Part shown: positions 50,889 to 60,112 of the stretch, in pieces
Position numbering within the stretch: the first letter of the stretch is position 1
Layout of the letters: every line of letters starts with the position of its first letter
Origin: Nocardioides sp.
Lineage (GTDB): Bacteria; Actinomycetota; Actinomycetes; Propionibacteriales; Nocardioidaceae
Reading direction: 5' to 3'
Length of the DNA stretch: 64,000 nt
Assembly (NCBI RefSeq): GCF_030150155.1
Contig: NZ_JASLGR010000029.1
Span: 1-64,000, forward strand
Position numbers and translations under genes: made by a program
Notes under the pieces: model-generated
Databases searched by the model: none
What the model saw: only the letters and a program-made list of their open reading frames with translations
Told to the model about the DNA's origin: nothing

Positions 50889-52577
50889 ATGCGGGGACGG
50901 AGAGTGGCGGCAGTCGTGATTACGGTCTGCTTGATGGCCGGTGGCGTGGCGGCGGTGGAGCCGACCAGGCCGGCAGCGGCGGAGGAGGCGTCGGGGTGGA
51001 GCATCCCGGCGATGCAGAGCGCGGCGGTGCCGCTGGCCCAGGCCGGCGAGCTGGTCGCGTGGGGGCTGAGCGATAGCGGTCAGCTGCCGTTGCCGGCGGC
51101 GATGCGGGACGTGGCGATCGTGCAGACGGTGGATGTCGGCGGCGTGATCCTGGCGTTGACCGCTTCGGGGACGGTGCTCGCCGCAGGGGGTAACCCGGCC
51201 GGGGTCTCACGGATCCCGGCTCGGGTGAACGAGATCGGGGCGGTCCAGCTCACTGGCTCCGATGGCAGCTATGCGGGTGCGATCTTGAAGGACGGCACCG
51301 TCGCGGTGTGGGGGATCAATTGGGGTGGGTCGGACCCGCTGGATGTCCCCGCCGGCCTGAGGGACGTCAAACAACTCCTCATCGTCGGGTTCGTGGCCTT
51401 TGCGTTGAAGACCGACGGCAGCGTGGTCGTATGGGGAGCCCCGGCCAGCACGACCACCACGACGGCAGCGTTGTGGGCGGTGCCGACCGGATTGCGGGCT
51501 ACTGCCTTGTCGGGCGGTGCCGACATGGTCTCGGCGCTGACCGCCGATGGCACCGTGGTGAGTTGGGGATTCCGGGGCGATTACAACCCCCCGCCGGAGT
51601 TTGTTCCGCCGGAGGTTACAGAGTCGGGCAACGTCACAGCGGTCTCGCGGTTCGGTGACGGGGCACTCGCTCTCCTGAAGGATGGCTCGGTCGTCCCCTG
51701 GGGCTCGGCCTACCGGACTGCTGGTGGAGACCTGCTGCCGTGGCTGCCACCGTCGATGACAGGCCACGCGATCGTCGCCTTCAAACAGGAGTACGGCTCG
51801 GTGATGGCGGTGGACGAGGTCGGCAGCCTGCATCTATGGCGTACGGGCGGTTTTGCGGGCCCGCAGGACTGGGCCGACGTGCCTTCTGACGCGTTGGCGG
51901 GCAAGCACATCGCCCAGTTTGACGTTGGCATGTCCAACGCCATGGTGATCGTCACCAAGATGTTGAGTGCCGTACCGCCCTCGGTCACCGGCGCAGTCGT
52001 GGCCGGGCGAACGGTGACGGGCGTGCCCGGGACGTTCTCCGCCTCACCGACCTCCGTGTCCTCACAGTGGTACGTCAACGGGGTGGCCTCGGGGAACACC
52101 TCGCCGACGTTGAATCTCACGGGCCTGCAGGGCAAGACCATCGCCTACGTCTCGACCGCTGAGAAGGCCGGGGAGACCACGGTGACGTCGACCTCGACCC
52201 CGGTCACGGTCGCCCCGGCCCCGAAGCCGCCGGTGGTGGCGAAGGTGGCCGCCAGTATCAAGGTGACGAGTCTCAAGGTTGCCAAGAAGGGCGCCAAGGT
52301 CAGCATCGCTGGCAAGGTGGTCGCGGCCAAGGCCCCGACCGGCGCTGTGACCCTCACCGTCTCCAAGGGCCCCAAGCGAGTGGTGACCACGACGCTGCGG
52401 GTGCCCGCGAGCGGGGCCCTCAGCGTCACGATCGCGAAGTTCTCCAAGCTGGCGTTGAAGGCAGTCAAGGGGAAGTCGAAGAAACGCTACCGCGGCACGT
52501 ACGCGCTGGTGATCGCCTATGGCGGCAACAGCCTGGTGAAGCCCGCAAGCGCGCGGGCGACGTTCCGCGTCAAGTAG
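50889..52577 (+). CDS. secreted RCC1-like repeat protein with Ig-like domain, paralogue of 47740-49578
   Basis: A 562-residue exported protein. The signal peptide is MRGRRVAAVVITVCLMAGGVAAVEP. Degenerate RCC1-type blades follow (ELVAWGLSDSG, GTVAVWGINWG, GSVVVWGAP, GTVVSWGFRG, GSVVPWGSAY, SLHLWRTGG), then an Ig-like segment (VAGRTVTGVPGTFSASPTSV) and a Lys-rich Big_3-type domain ending YRGTYALVIAYGGNSL. Layout and motifs match the gene at 47740, on the other strand, so the two arose by duplication and inversion. The ATG at 50889 has GGAGGAG five bases upstream. A terminator follows. Confidence 0.8.
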   Translation: MRGRRVAAVVITVCLMAGGVAAVEPTRPAAAEEASGWSIPAMQSAAVPLAQAGELVAWGLSDSGQLPLPAAMRDVAIVQTVDVGGVILALTASGTVLAAGGNPAGVSRIPARVNEIGAVQLTGSDGSYAGAILKDGTVAVWGINWGGSDPLDVPAGLRDVKQLLIVGFVAFALKTDGSVVVWGAPASTTTTTAALWAVPTGLRATALSGGADMVSALTADGTVVSWGFRGDYNPPPEFVPPEVTESGNVTAVSRFGDGALALLKDGSVVPWGSAYRTAGGDLLPWLPPSMTGHAIVAFKQEYGSVMAVDEVGSLHLWRTGGFAGPQDWADVPSDALAGKHIAQFDVGMSNAMVIVTKMLSAVPPSVTGAVVAGRTVTGVPGTFSASPTSVSSQWYVNGVASGNTSPTLNLTGLQGKTIAYVSTAEKAGETTVTSTSTPVTVAPAPKPPVVAKVAASIKVTSLKVAKKGAKVSIAGKVVAAKAPTGAVTLTVSKGPKRVVTTTLRVPASGALSVTIAKFSKLALKAVKGKSKKRYRGTYALVIAYGGNSLVKPASARATFRVK

Positions 52578-52586
52578 CACCCGCGT

Positions 52587-52627
52587 GTCGGTGCCTGGCG
52601 GCGGCTCGGGAGTCGCCAGGCACCGAC
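52587..52627 (+). terminator. intrinsic terminator after second RCC1-like gene
   Basis: A perfect 14-bp stem (GTCGGTGCCTGGCG at 52587-52600, complement at 52614-52627) starts 9 nt after the stop. Confidence 0.88.
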
Positions 52628-52700
52628 ATCGGACTGTCAGGGTCCCGCGAGGGCGGCCACGTGCCGCCCGGGGCCTCCGTTGAGAAGCAAGGGATCCCTC

Positions 52701-53717
52701 ATGAATCTGCCCAGGATGCGCCCGAGATCGACCGTCCGACTCCTGCTCGCGTCGGCGATGGCAGCAGCAGTGATGGCCGCGGTGCCATCATCGAAAGCCG
52801 ACGACTGGTGGCCGGGAATCCCCAACGCGGTCGACGTTGCTGACGCCTGGTACGGCTCGGCCGTGGGAGGGATGGGGTACAGCACGAAGGCGGCCCAATG
52901 GTTCAGAAACCCGGTCGGGATATCTGTGGCGCGGGCCCAGGCGACGATGCAGGGATCCGTTGGAGTTCCGCAGGTGGACAGCTCGGGCAACCCGGCCAAT
53001 GTGCAACGGGGAGAGGCCGTAGGCGAGGCCTACATCGTGTCGCCGAGTGGCGCGCCCGCGAACTACGGCTATCTTGCCCCCGCCACGGTGCGGAGCGTGG
53101 GGTTCGGGCTGATGCCCGTGGAGGCGACGATTCAGGTCAGCCAGCGTCGCCGCAATGGCTATCCGATTCCGATCAGGGCAGTACTGCATGGGCGATGGGT
53201 GGCACGCCACCTGGGGGAACCCTACTCGGAGATCATCTCGGAGCCCGTTGTCGTCGACGACGCATTGAATGTGGAGGTCAAGGCCGTCAAGATCGACGGA
53301 CGCAGTGTCGGCCTGCGCCCCGGCTGCCGCACTAGGACTCCCGCGCCGATCCATCTGGTGGGGCCGGGCTACATCATTGACACGCCACAAGACGAACCCG
53401 GTTGGTTCGCCAGCCATGACCCGACCACCTTCTACAGCCCCTTCCACGGCGGTTACATGGAAGGCACCATCACCATCCCGCCCTTCACCGGATGCCGCAC
53501 GGCGACCGGCGACGACATCTCCGCACTGATGACGGTCTCGGCCTCCGGGCCGGGCAACCCGATCAAGGCCGTCAGCAGCGACCCGTTCGAGTGCAGCGAC
53601 CATATGCCACATATCGACGGGCAGCGGTGGCCGTTCCCGCCCGGCGCCAGCACCCCGAAGAAGACGGGGTGTGCCGGCCCGATGACCCTGCCCTACCCGC
53701 CCCGCCCCTCGAGCTGA
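52701..53717 (+). CDS. secreted hypothetical protein
   Basis: A 338-residue exported protein. The signal peptide (RSTVRLLLASAMAAAVMAAV) ends near PSSKADDWW. The mature region has several aromatic stretches (AWYGSAVGGMGYSTKAAQWF), an RRRNGYPIPIRAVLHG segment and at least four cysteines in the second half (GCRTRTP, TGCRTATG, PFECSDH, TGCAGP). It ends in a Pro-rich tail. No family is recognised. The ATG at 52701 is preferred over a TTG at 52680 because AAGGGAT precedes it. It is convergent with the decayed gene at 53787. Confidence 0.7.
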   Translation: MNLPRMRPRSTVRLLLASAMAAAVMAAVPSSKADDWWPGIPNAVDVADAWYGSAVGGMGYSTKAAQWFRNPVGISVARAQATMQGSVGVPQVDSSGNPANVQRGEAVGEAYIVSPSGAPANYGYLAPATVRSVGFGLMPVEATIQVSQRRRNGYPIPIRAVLHGRWVARHLGEPYSEIISEPVVVDDALNVEVKAVKIDGRSVGLRPGCRTRTPAPIHLVGPGYIIDTPQDEPGWFASHDPTTFYSPFHGGYMEGTITIPPFTGCRTATGDDISALMTVSASGPGNPIKAVSSDPFECSDHMPHIDGQRWPFPPGASTPKKTGCAGPMTLPYPPRPSS

Positions 53718-53745
53718 ACGGTCCTTCCAGGTTCTGAATGACGAC

Positions 53746-53778
53746 ATGCCCGGCGGCAGGTTCACTGCCGCCGGGCAT
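53746..53778. terminator. terminator duplicated from 49734-49768
   Basis: A perfect 13-bp stem (ATGCCCGGCGGCA at 53746-53758, complement at 53766-53778) with the same arms as the hairpin at 49734 and a changed loop. It lies 28 nt after the stop of the secreted-protein gene and 8 nt beyond the stop of the gene relic at 53787. Confidence 0.85.
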
Positions 53779-53786
53779 CGTGGTGC

Positions 53787-53859
53787 CTATGGCGGGACGT
53801 GCAGGTTGACGGTGTTGGAGGTGAAGTAAATGACGGGCAGGCCGGAGACACCGGACTCC
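53787..53859 (-). pseudogene. C-terminal relic of a secreted-protein gene like 49800-50534
   Basis: Minus-strand codons read SGVSGLPVIYFTSNTVNLHVPP then TAG, comparable to PGLIANGNAVTLHVPL near the end of the intact gene at 49800. Together with the duplicated terminator beyond it, this is the tail of a second copy. The rest of the gene is gone and its place is taken by the leader-distal end of the CRISPR array. Confidence 0.65.
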
Positions 53860-56800
53860 CGCTGATCCCCGCTGGCGCGGGGCGGACGACCACGGTGAGA
53901 CTCACGCTCTGACCGGCATGGGCTCATCCCCGCTGGCGCGGGGCGGACAAACCGATCAGATTGGCGTTCTCGCGGTAGACGGGCTCATCCCCGCTGGCGC
54001 GGGGCGGACGTCGGCACCACCGCCGTCAACAAGGCCGTCACGGGCTCATCCCCGCTGGCGCGGGGCGGACAGATGCCAGACCGGACCATCGACCCGCAGC
54101 GGCGGCTCATCCCCGCTGGCGCGGGGCGGACGCGGCCGTACAGGGCCGCAGCAAGACCGACGAGGGCTCATCCCCGCTGGCGCGGGGCGGACGGGCGCAA
54201 CGCCACGTCAACGAAACACAAGAGGGGCTCATCCCCGCTGGCGCGGGGCGGACCGGGACGTCGCCTTCCAGAACACCAGCCCGTGCGGCTCATCCCCGCT
54301 GGCGCGGGGCGGACCCGCTGTTGCAGCCGTAGTGCGCCGGGGCAAGGGGCTCATCCCCGCTGGCGCGGGGCGGACATGTGCCGGACGATCCGGAAGGACT
54401 CGGCCTCCGGCTCATCCCCGCTGGCGCGGGGCGGACGTCGCCGACGGCATCTCGAACACCCTGACCGGGGGCTCATCCCCGCTGGCGCGGGGCGGACTTC
54501 TCGGCAAGATCTGAGCCTGAGGCGCACCCGGGCTCATCCCCGCTGGCGCGGGGCGGACGGCACGGTGTCGATCACCAAGCAGGGCCGCGTCGGCTCATCC
54601 CCGCTGGCGCGGGGCGGACCGGGTGACGAGGTCACGCCACCAGTGCTGCCCGGGCTCATCCCCGCTGGCGCGGGGCAAACTTCTCGTCACGGAACCGCTC
54701 CAACGATGAGAAGGGCTCATCCCCGCTGGCGCAGGGCGGACCGCATCCTGGTGTCGATCTGGGGCGACGGCGACGGCTCATCCCCGCTGGCGCGGGGCGG
54801 ACACCTGCCCGGCCCCGTACTCGTCGGTGAACGTGGGCTCATCCCCGCTGGCACGGGGCGGACTATGACCCCTCGGTGCTCCTCAAGCCACTGGAGGGCT
54901 CATCCCCGCTGGCGCGGGGCGGACGCGGATGTATGCCTTGCTCACGGCGTCGGCTCCGGCTCATCCCCGCTGGCGCGGGGCGGACACGGACCTGGTCGGC
55001 CGAACGGTCGCCGAGGAGGGCTCATCCCCGCTGGCGCGGGGCGGACGTCTTGGCGCACATCTCGCACCTCGTGGTCGTGGGCTCATCCCCGCTGGCGCGG
55101 GGCGGACGGGCGCTCGCCGGGGATCGTTCAGGCCACCCGGGGCTCATCCCCGCTGGCGCGGGGCGGACGGGCCGGGGCACCGCCGTGACGGACAGGCGCC
55201 GGGCTCATCCCCGCTGGCGCGGGGCGGACAAGTCCGACATTGCCACCGCGTACCCGGACTGCGGCTCATCCCCGCTGGCGCGGGGCGGACAGAGCTCGCA
55301 GGGCGAGCGCTTGGCCTTGGCCGGGCTCATCCCCGCTGGCGCGGGGCGGACAGAACCGATCCACCGAGGCCGCCCTCGTTGTCCGGCTCATCCCCGCTGG
55401 CGCGGGGCGGACCAGCAAAGCACTTCCCGACGCGGAACGTCGCCCGGGCTCATCCCCGCTGGCGCGGGGCGGACGAAGTCGCGTTCGATGCCCCGCCGAT
55501 GCCCCTGGGCTCATCCCCGCTGGCGCGGGGCGGACCGGCCCAAAGGCAATCACGCATCCATCGCAGACGGCTCATCCCCGCTGGCGCGGGGCGGACGTCC
55601 GGCGTGCTCGGTCCCTGGTGCGTGAGGAAGGCTCATCCCCGCTGGCGCGGGGCGGACTTCTCGGCCTTGGCGAGGTAGGTCACTGCGGCGGGCTCATCCC
55701 CGCTGGCGCGGGGCGGACACCGGACCGTCGGCCTGGAGGTAGTCGGTCCCGGGCTCATCCCCGCTGGCGCGGGGCGGACGGCGACGTCGAACAAGGACGC
55801 GAAGTTCGGGAGGGCTCATCCCCGCTGGCGCGGGGCGGACCTCATTCTTGATCGCGAGCGTTGGCATAACGAGGGCTCATCCCCGCTGGCGCGGGGCGGA
55901 CCTCGCGACCGTCGACGTACTCGATCTGAAGCCGGGCTCATCCCCGCTGGCGCGGGGCGGACCCAGTCCGGCAGCGCCTCGAACCGCTCCACCCAGGCTC
56001 ATCCCCGCTGGCGCGGGGCGGACTCTTGCAATATCACCGCGTGCGCGAGGGGGGACGGCTCATCCCCGCTGGCGCGGGGCGGACGCCAGCGAGACGACCT
56101 CGTAGGCGTAGGGCACCGGCTCATCCCCGCTGGCGCGGGGCGGACGCGGCCGAGATCGCCGCCACGGCGATGACGCAGGGCTCATCCCCGCTGGCGCGGG
56201 GCGGACCCGTCTTGCGTAGTGTGCGGAGGGCTTCGCCAGGGCTCATCCCCGCTGGCGCGGGGCGGACGGTCGCCATGCTGTGCCCGAAGATCGAGACGTG
56301 GGCTCATCCCCGCTGGCGCGGGGCGGACATTGGCGACGCCATCGACACCCCGGACGAAGAGGGCTCATCCCCGCTGGCGCGGGGCGGACGAGATCATCTT
56401 CACCAACGGGTCGCGGATCCAGGGCTCATCCCCGCTGGCGCGGGGCGGACGTCTTGGCGTCCAGGCGCAGGCGGGCGTCGACGGGCTCATCCCCGCTGGC
56501 GCGGGGCGGACCGTCGCGGCCTTCTTGATGAGCTCGCTCAGCCGGGCTCATCCCCGCTGGCGCGGGGCGGACAAGTTGTCGACCTTGTTCTGCCACTTCT
56601 GGGCGGGCTCATCCCCGCTGGCGCGGGGCGGACGGTCTCGCAGTCGCCCAGGGCCATGAGGCTCAGGGCTCATCCCCGCTGGCGCGGGGCGGACCGGTAC
56701 GCCTGGATTCGCCCTCGGTCGCCCCAGGGCTCATCCCCGCTGGCGCGGGGCGGACCGGTGACGCTCTGGCACGACGACAGCCCGGGCGGGCTCATCCCCG

Positions 56801-57428
56801 CTGGCGCGGGGCGGACCCGCCCTCGTCGGACTGCGTGTTCTCAGCCCCGGGCTCATCCCCGCTGGCGCGGGGCGGACAGTAGCGCGACCTTGTACGACGC
56901 CGAGCGGCCCGGCTCATCCCCGCTGGCGCGGGGCGGACTTGCGAGGGTGGTCATGCTGCTGCCTTCGTCTTCGGCTCATCCCCGCTGGCGCGGGGCGGAC
57001 CGGCCCGCCTCCAGGTCCCGGTCGCGTGCAGAGGGCTCATCCCCGCTGGCGCGGGGCGGACGCGTACTGGCACAGGTCGCAGAGGGCCAGGCCGGGCTCA
57101 TCCCCGCTGGCGCGGGGCGGACATGCCTGGTCGGTCGACCAGGTCCGAGTAGCCGGGCTCATCCCCGCTGGCGCGGGGCGGACGACCCAGGCGCCGGCGG
57201 CCGCGGTGGTGAACGGGGCTCATCCCCGCTGGCGCGGGGCGGACGGTGGCGATCCGGTCGCGCATTGCAGCAAGCAGGGCTCATCCCCGCTGGCGCGGGG
57301 CGGACGTGCTTCGGGTGGTCGGGTGCATCGAGAGTGATGGGCTCATCCCCGCCGGCGCGGGGCGGACGAGTGCGGAGTGAAACATGATCAGCACGTCGGG
57401 GGCTCATCCCCGCTGGCGCGGGGCGGAC
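53860..57428 (-). CRISPR. type I-E CRISPR array, 59 repeats and 58 spacers
   Basis: Counting by eye, 59 repeats of 28 bp share the core CCCCGCTGGCGCGGGG. The period is 61 bp except at three 62-bp steps (spacers at 55413-55446, 56939-56972 and 57306-57339). The transcript strand is minus: there each repeat starts GTCCGCCCCGCGCC and ends GGGGATGAGCC, the usual I-E form with a CCCCGC/GCGGGG hairpin cut by Cas6e. The leader end is therefore at 57428 next to cas2 and the oldest end at 53860. Fifty-four repeats looked identical. Variants are the first (53860, degenerate 5 bases, typical of the distal end), 54653 (AA for GG near the end), 54714, 54836 and 57340 (one base each). No two spacers looked alike. 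Confidence 0.97.
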
Positions 57429-57472
57429 ACTACCTGACCTGCAAGGATGCCAGACAAAGTGCCGGAATTGGA
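57429..57472 (-). promoter_or_regulatory. very short leader between cas2 and the array
   Basis: Only 44 bp separate the cas2 stop from the first repeat. It is less GC-rich than its surroundings (about 50%). The leader promoter and integration signals either fit here or extend into the cas2 coding end; no clear -10 box is seen. Confidence 0.55.
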
Positions 57473-57820
57473 TCACTTTCGTCGTGCCGCATGGCGGGAC
57501 TTGGCGGCTCGACTCCATCCTTTCCTCAGGGCCGGAGTGGCTTCGCCATCGCTGGGCCGGCGCATCAGCCAGATGCCGTCGAAGTCTTCGGGGACCCAAT
57601 CGTGTCGATGGAGGCGGTACTCCATCCCCTGCTCATTGTCAGAGCTGTGGACCATGATCGCCCTGCCGTCCTTTGCCAGGTCGAGCACTCGCAGCCACAT
57701 CAGGTCTCGCACGCGAGCGCTGATCTGGCCGACGAAGACTCCGGGGCTGATCTCCATCAGCCAGCGAGTGAGGTGGCCCCGCAATCCGGCCGGGCAGGCG
57801 GTGACGACGAGAACTACCAC
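57473..57820 (-). CDS. cas2: Cas2, type I-E
   Basis: A 115-residue Cas2e that forms the adaptation complex with Cas1 and positions new spacers. The ferredoxin-like core is visible (VVLVVTACPAGLRGHLTRWL, then VFVGQISARVRDLMW and GRAIMVHSSDNEQG), followed by a basic extension (RKGWSRAAKSRHAARRK) as in other I-E Cas2 proteins. The GTG at 57820 overlaps the last codons of cas1 by 7 nt and has GGAGGAGG just upstream. The frame upstream of it is a shadow of cas1. Confidence 0.93.
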   Translation of the reverse strand: MVVLVVTACPAGLRGHLTRWLMEISPGVFVGQISARVRDLMWLRVLDLAKDGRAIMVHSSDNEQGMEYRLHRHDWVPEDFDGIWLMRRPSDGEATPALRKGWSRAAKSRHAARRK

Positions 57821-58764
57821 GGCACCTCCTCCTCCAGCCCGTACGACGTCCCGCCGCGCACCACCCGATCGCCGCCGTCCCAGAGGTGAACCACATTCCA
57901 CTCCTGCTCGTGGTCCTCCTGGTCGGGAAGGAGCAGGCGCTTCACATCACGGGCGCACCGTTCGAGGACGTGGCCGTTGCGCAGCGCGTCACGGACGGCA
58001 CGGCGGGTGTCGCCCGGTATGTCGTCACGCGGTTCCGAGGCGATCTGGAACGCGATCGGGATCGCCACCTCGGCCTTGTAGAGGTCGGCGACGTCGAAGA
58101 CGAACGATCGGGCGTGTCCCGCATGCACGAAGCCGAGCGCCGGAGAGGCTCCGAGAGCGACGATGACGGCGTGCACGACGCCGTACAGGCAGGTCGTCGC
58201 GGCCGAGAGCGCCTGATTGATCGCGCTGCCGTCACTAAAGTCCGTCAGCTTGTAGTCCCGACGTCCCCATTCCACGCCCCACTCCTCAGCGAGCTCACGA
58301 TAGAGCCGGCGTACGCGCGCTCCCTCCTTGCCCCGCAGTTGCTGCATCGTGGCGGTGGAGACGTCCTCACCTGGGAAGCGCATCCCGTACATCGCTCGGG
58401 CCACCCGCAGGCGGGCCGACTGGTTGCTGACGGCGGCTGCCTGGGCCCCCACCAGCCGGCTCGACTGCGAGAGTCCACGTCCGTGGGCGTAGTAGCGCAC
58501 GCCGCGCTCTCCGATCCACACCGCCGTTGCGCCGCTCTCGGCGAGCAGGACCATCGCCTGGTGGGTCACGTTGGTCCCCGGCCCGAGAAGCAGCGCACCG
58601 AGAGTGGCGGTCGGGATGTGTACGACGCCGCGCTCGTCGGTCGCGGTGACCGCGTTGCCTTCGCGATGCACCACGCATCGTTCGAGGTAGACGAAGCTCA
58701 GCCGGTCCTGGGCTCGGACGAGCTCCGAGATGTCGACCGGTGCAGGGCCGGGGATCGGCTTCAT
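57814..58764 (-). CDS. cas1: Cas1, type I-E integrase
   Basis: A 316-residue metal-dependent integrase that inserts new spacers at the leader end of the array. The three metal ligands are in place: E147 in GKEGARVR, H214 in GFVHAGH and D227 in VADLYK, each offset by six from E. coli Cas1 E141, H208 and D221. The N-terminal beta domain (RLSFVYLERCVVH) and helical C-terminal lobe are complete. It overlaps cas6e by 4 nt and cas2 by 7 nt, so adaptation and interference genes share a transcript. Confidence 0.96.
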   Translation of the reverse strand: MKPIPGPAPVDISELVRAQDRLSFVYLERCVVHREGNAVTATDERGVVHIPTATLGALLLGPGTNVTHQAMVLLAESGATAVWIGERGVRYYAHGRGLSQSSRLVGAQAAAVSNQSARLRVARAMYGMRFPGEDVSTATMQQLRGKEGARVRRLYRELAEEWGVEWGRRDYKLTDFSDGSAINQALSAATTCLYGVVHAVIVALGASPALGFVHAGHARSFVFDVADLYKAEVAIPIAFQIASEPRDDIPGDTRRAVRDALRNGHVLERCARDVKRLLLPDQEDHEQEWNVVHLWDGGDRVVRGGTSYGLEEEVPW

Positions 58765-59411
58765 CGCGGGGGAGCCAACGTGATCAGTCCGCAGCCGTAA
58801 CCCTTCGCCTTGCCGACGCCGTGCGTCAGGGCCGTACGGAACAGCGTCGGGTCGGTGACGGTGAGGACCCCGTCGATGGTTGCACGGTTGAGGGTGACCT
58901 TGCGGTTGGTTCCGTCGGTGCCGCGATGGAACGAGATCTCGTCCTGGCCTGTGACATCGGCGTGCGTGAGGCTGAAGCCGAGTCTGCTGCTACGCGATTC
59001 CAGCCAGGCCACCTGCTCGCCGGCCCTAAGCCATGGCACGCGCTTGCCGCGCCCGCCGTCCTGCTTCACACTCACCACCGGGTTGGCGGTCAGGCGGAAG
59101 ATCCACTCCTGTCCGGTCGTGAGGCGGTCCAGCAAGCTGTCGGTCTGGACGCTGCGCCAGGGATCGGGTGCTGTCGTCCAGCCGGCCTGCTCCACGATGT
59201 GGGTCAGGTCGGGCTTGGACGGGCTGCTGATCCACAGCTTCTCAGCGTGATCGCTGTGGTCGATGCGCCACAGCACACGGCCCTCAGGACCGTCGGTGGT
59301 GCTTCCGGGAGGGAAGCCCAGCATCACCGCAGCGTGCATCCGCTGGGGTGAGCCCAACAGGCTGCGAGTGCCCCGGCGTGCGGGGTTGAGGTTCATCTGG
59401 GTCAGGAACAT
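58761..59411 (-). CDS. cas6e: Cas6e (CasE/Cse3) crRNA endoribonuclease
   Basis: A 216-residue endonuclease that cuts the repeat hairpin to give crRNAs and stays bound as a Cascade subunit. It has the catalytic histidine H26 in SPQRMHAAVM, the same position as Thermus thermophilus Cse3 His26, and the Gly-rich C-terminal loop GVGKAKGYGCGLITLA. The ATG at 59411 overlaps the last base of cas5; a longer frame to 59666 is a shadow of cas5. Its stop overlaps cas1 by 4 nt. Confidence 0.95.
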   Translation of the reverse strand: MFLTQMNLNPARRGTRSLLGSPQRMHAAVMLGFPPGSTTDGPEGRVLWRIDHSDHAEKLWISSPSKPDLTHIVEQAGWTTAPDPWRSVQTDSLLDRLTTGQEWIFRLTANPVVSVKQDGGRGKRVPWLRAGEQVAWLESRSSRLGFSLTHADVTGQDEISFHRGTDGTNRKVTLNRATIDGVLTVTDPTLFRTALTHGVGKAKGYGCGLITLAPPR

Positions 59412-60112
59412 CAGGCACCGCCGTACGCTGCGAAGAAGTCGGGCTCGGATCGGCCCAGCTCGTTGGTGATGCGGGCAGGTTCGGGGCGGATCACATCGCG
59501 CCAGCCGTACTCCCGGCGCACCGGATCGAAGCTCAAGGGCACGTCGCGGGCAGTCTCGGCCAGGGGCGTCCCGGGGGCGGCGTCGAGGGCCAGTTCCAGA
59601 TCGACGACTGTCCCCTGCTGCGTCCGGTACCACTTTGCAGCCTGCCATGGAGCTGCTCGCAGGCACGGTTCGAGGTCACCTTCGTGCACCCCCAGGTTGA
59701 GCTGTCCCATTGGCGGGCAGGCCCGCCGTCCGAGATAGAGCGGGAAGTGCGGAGCCTCGACCGCTTCGGCCAGCCCCTCCAGCAGCGCGTGATCTCCCTG
59801 GACGCCCGCCACGAAGACCGCGTCGGTGAGGTGGTAGCGGTACGACAGCGGCATCGACTCCTGCTTGCGATCCGACCAGCGGATCGCGGTCTGGAAGTCC
59901 CGTTCGATCCGTCCGCGCTGATCGACTCGTACCCCGAAGCTGAGCGCGGCGAGGTCCTCGATCGGGTCGGTACGTCGACGGCCGAGCGCTGCGGCGAGGA
60001 GACCGATCACACCGCTCTTGGTGGGCTCGGTGCGGGTGTGGCGCTGGGTGAAGCGGCTGGCGTCGCCCCAGGACTGCAGCGGTCCGGCGAGCCGCAGGAG
60101 CAGCACGCTCAC
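59411..60112 (-). CDS. cas5: Cas5e (CasD) Cascade subunit
   Basis: A 233-residue RAMP-fold protein that caps the 5' end of crRNA in Cascade. The N-terminus LLLRLAGPLQSWGDASRFTQRHT is the hallmark of Cas5e, followed by PTKSGVIGLLAAALGRRR and YLGRRACPP, both conserved in the family. It overlaps cas7 by 4 nt upstream and cas6e by 1 nt downstream. No missing key residue is noticed. Confidence 0.95.
   Translation of the reverse strand: MSVLLLRLAGPLQSWGDASRFTQRHTRTEPTKSGVIGLLAAALGRRRTDPIEDLAALSFGVRVDQRGRIERDFQTAIRWSDRKQESMPLSYRYHLTDAVFVAGVQGDHALLEGLAEAVEAPHFPLYLGRRACPPMGQLNLGVHEGDLEPCLRAAPWQAAKWYRTQQGTVVDLELALDAAPGTPLAETARDVPLSFDPVRREYGWRDVIRPEPARITNELGRSEPDFFAAYGGA

Noticed and set aside
53918..57387. 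Many long plus-strand open frames through the CRISPR array with repeating GSSPLARGG, AHPRWRGAD and LIPAGAGRT peptides
   Set aside because: They are translations of the CRISPR repeat in three frames. The 61-bp period and the lack of start signals show they are not genes.
53888..57400. Self-targeting spacers
   Set aside because: I compared some spacers with the window by eye and saw no match, but this cannot be decided without a search, so no claim is made.
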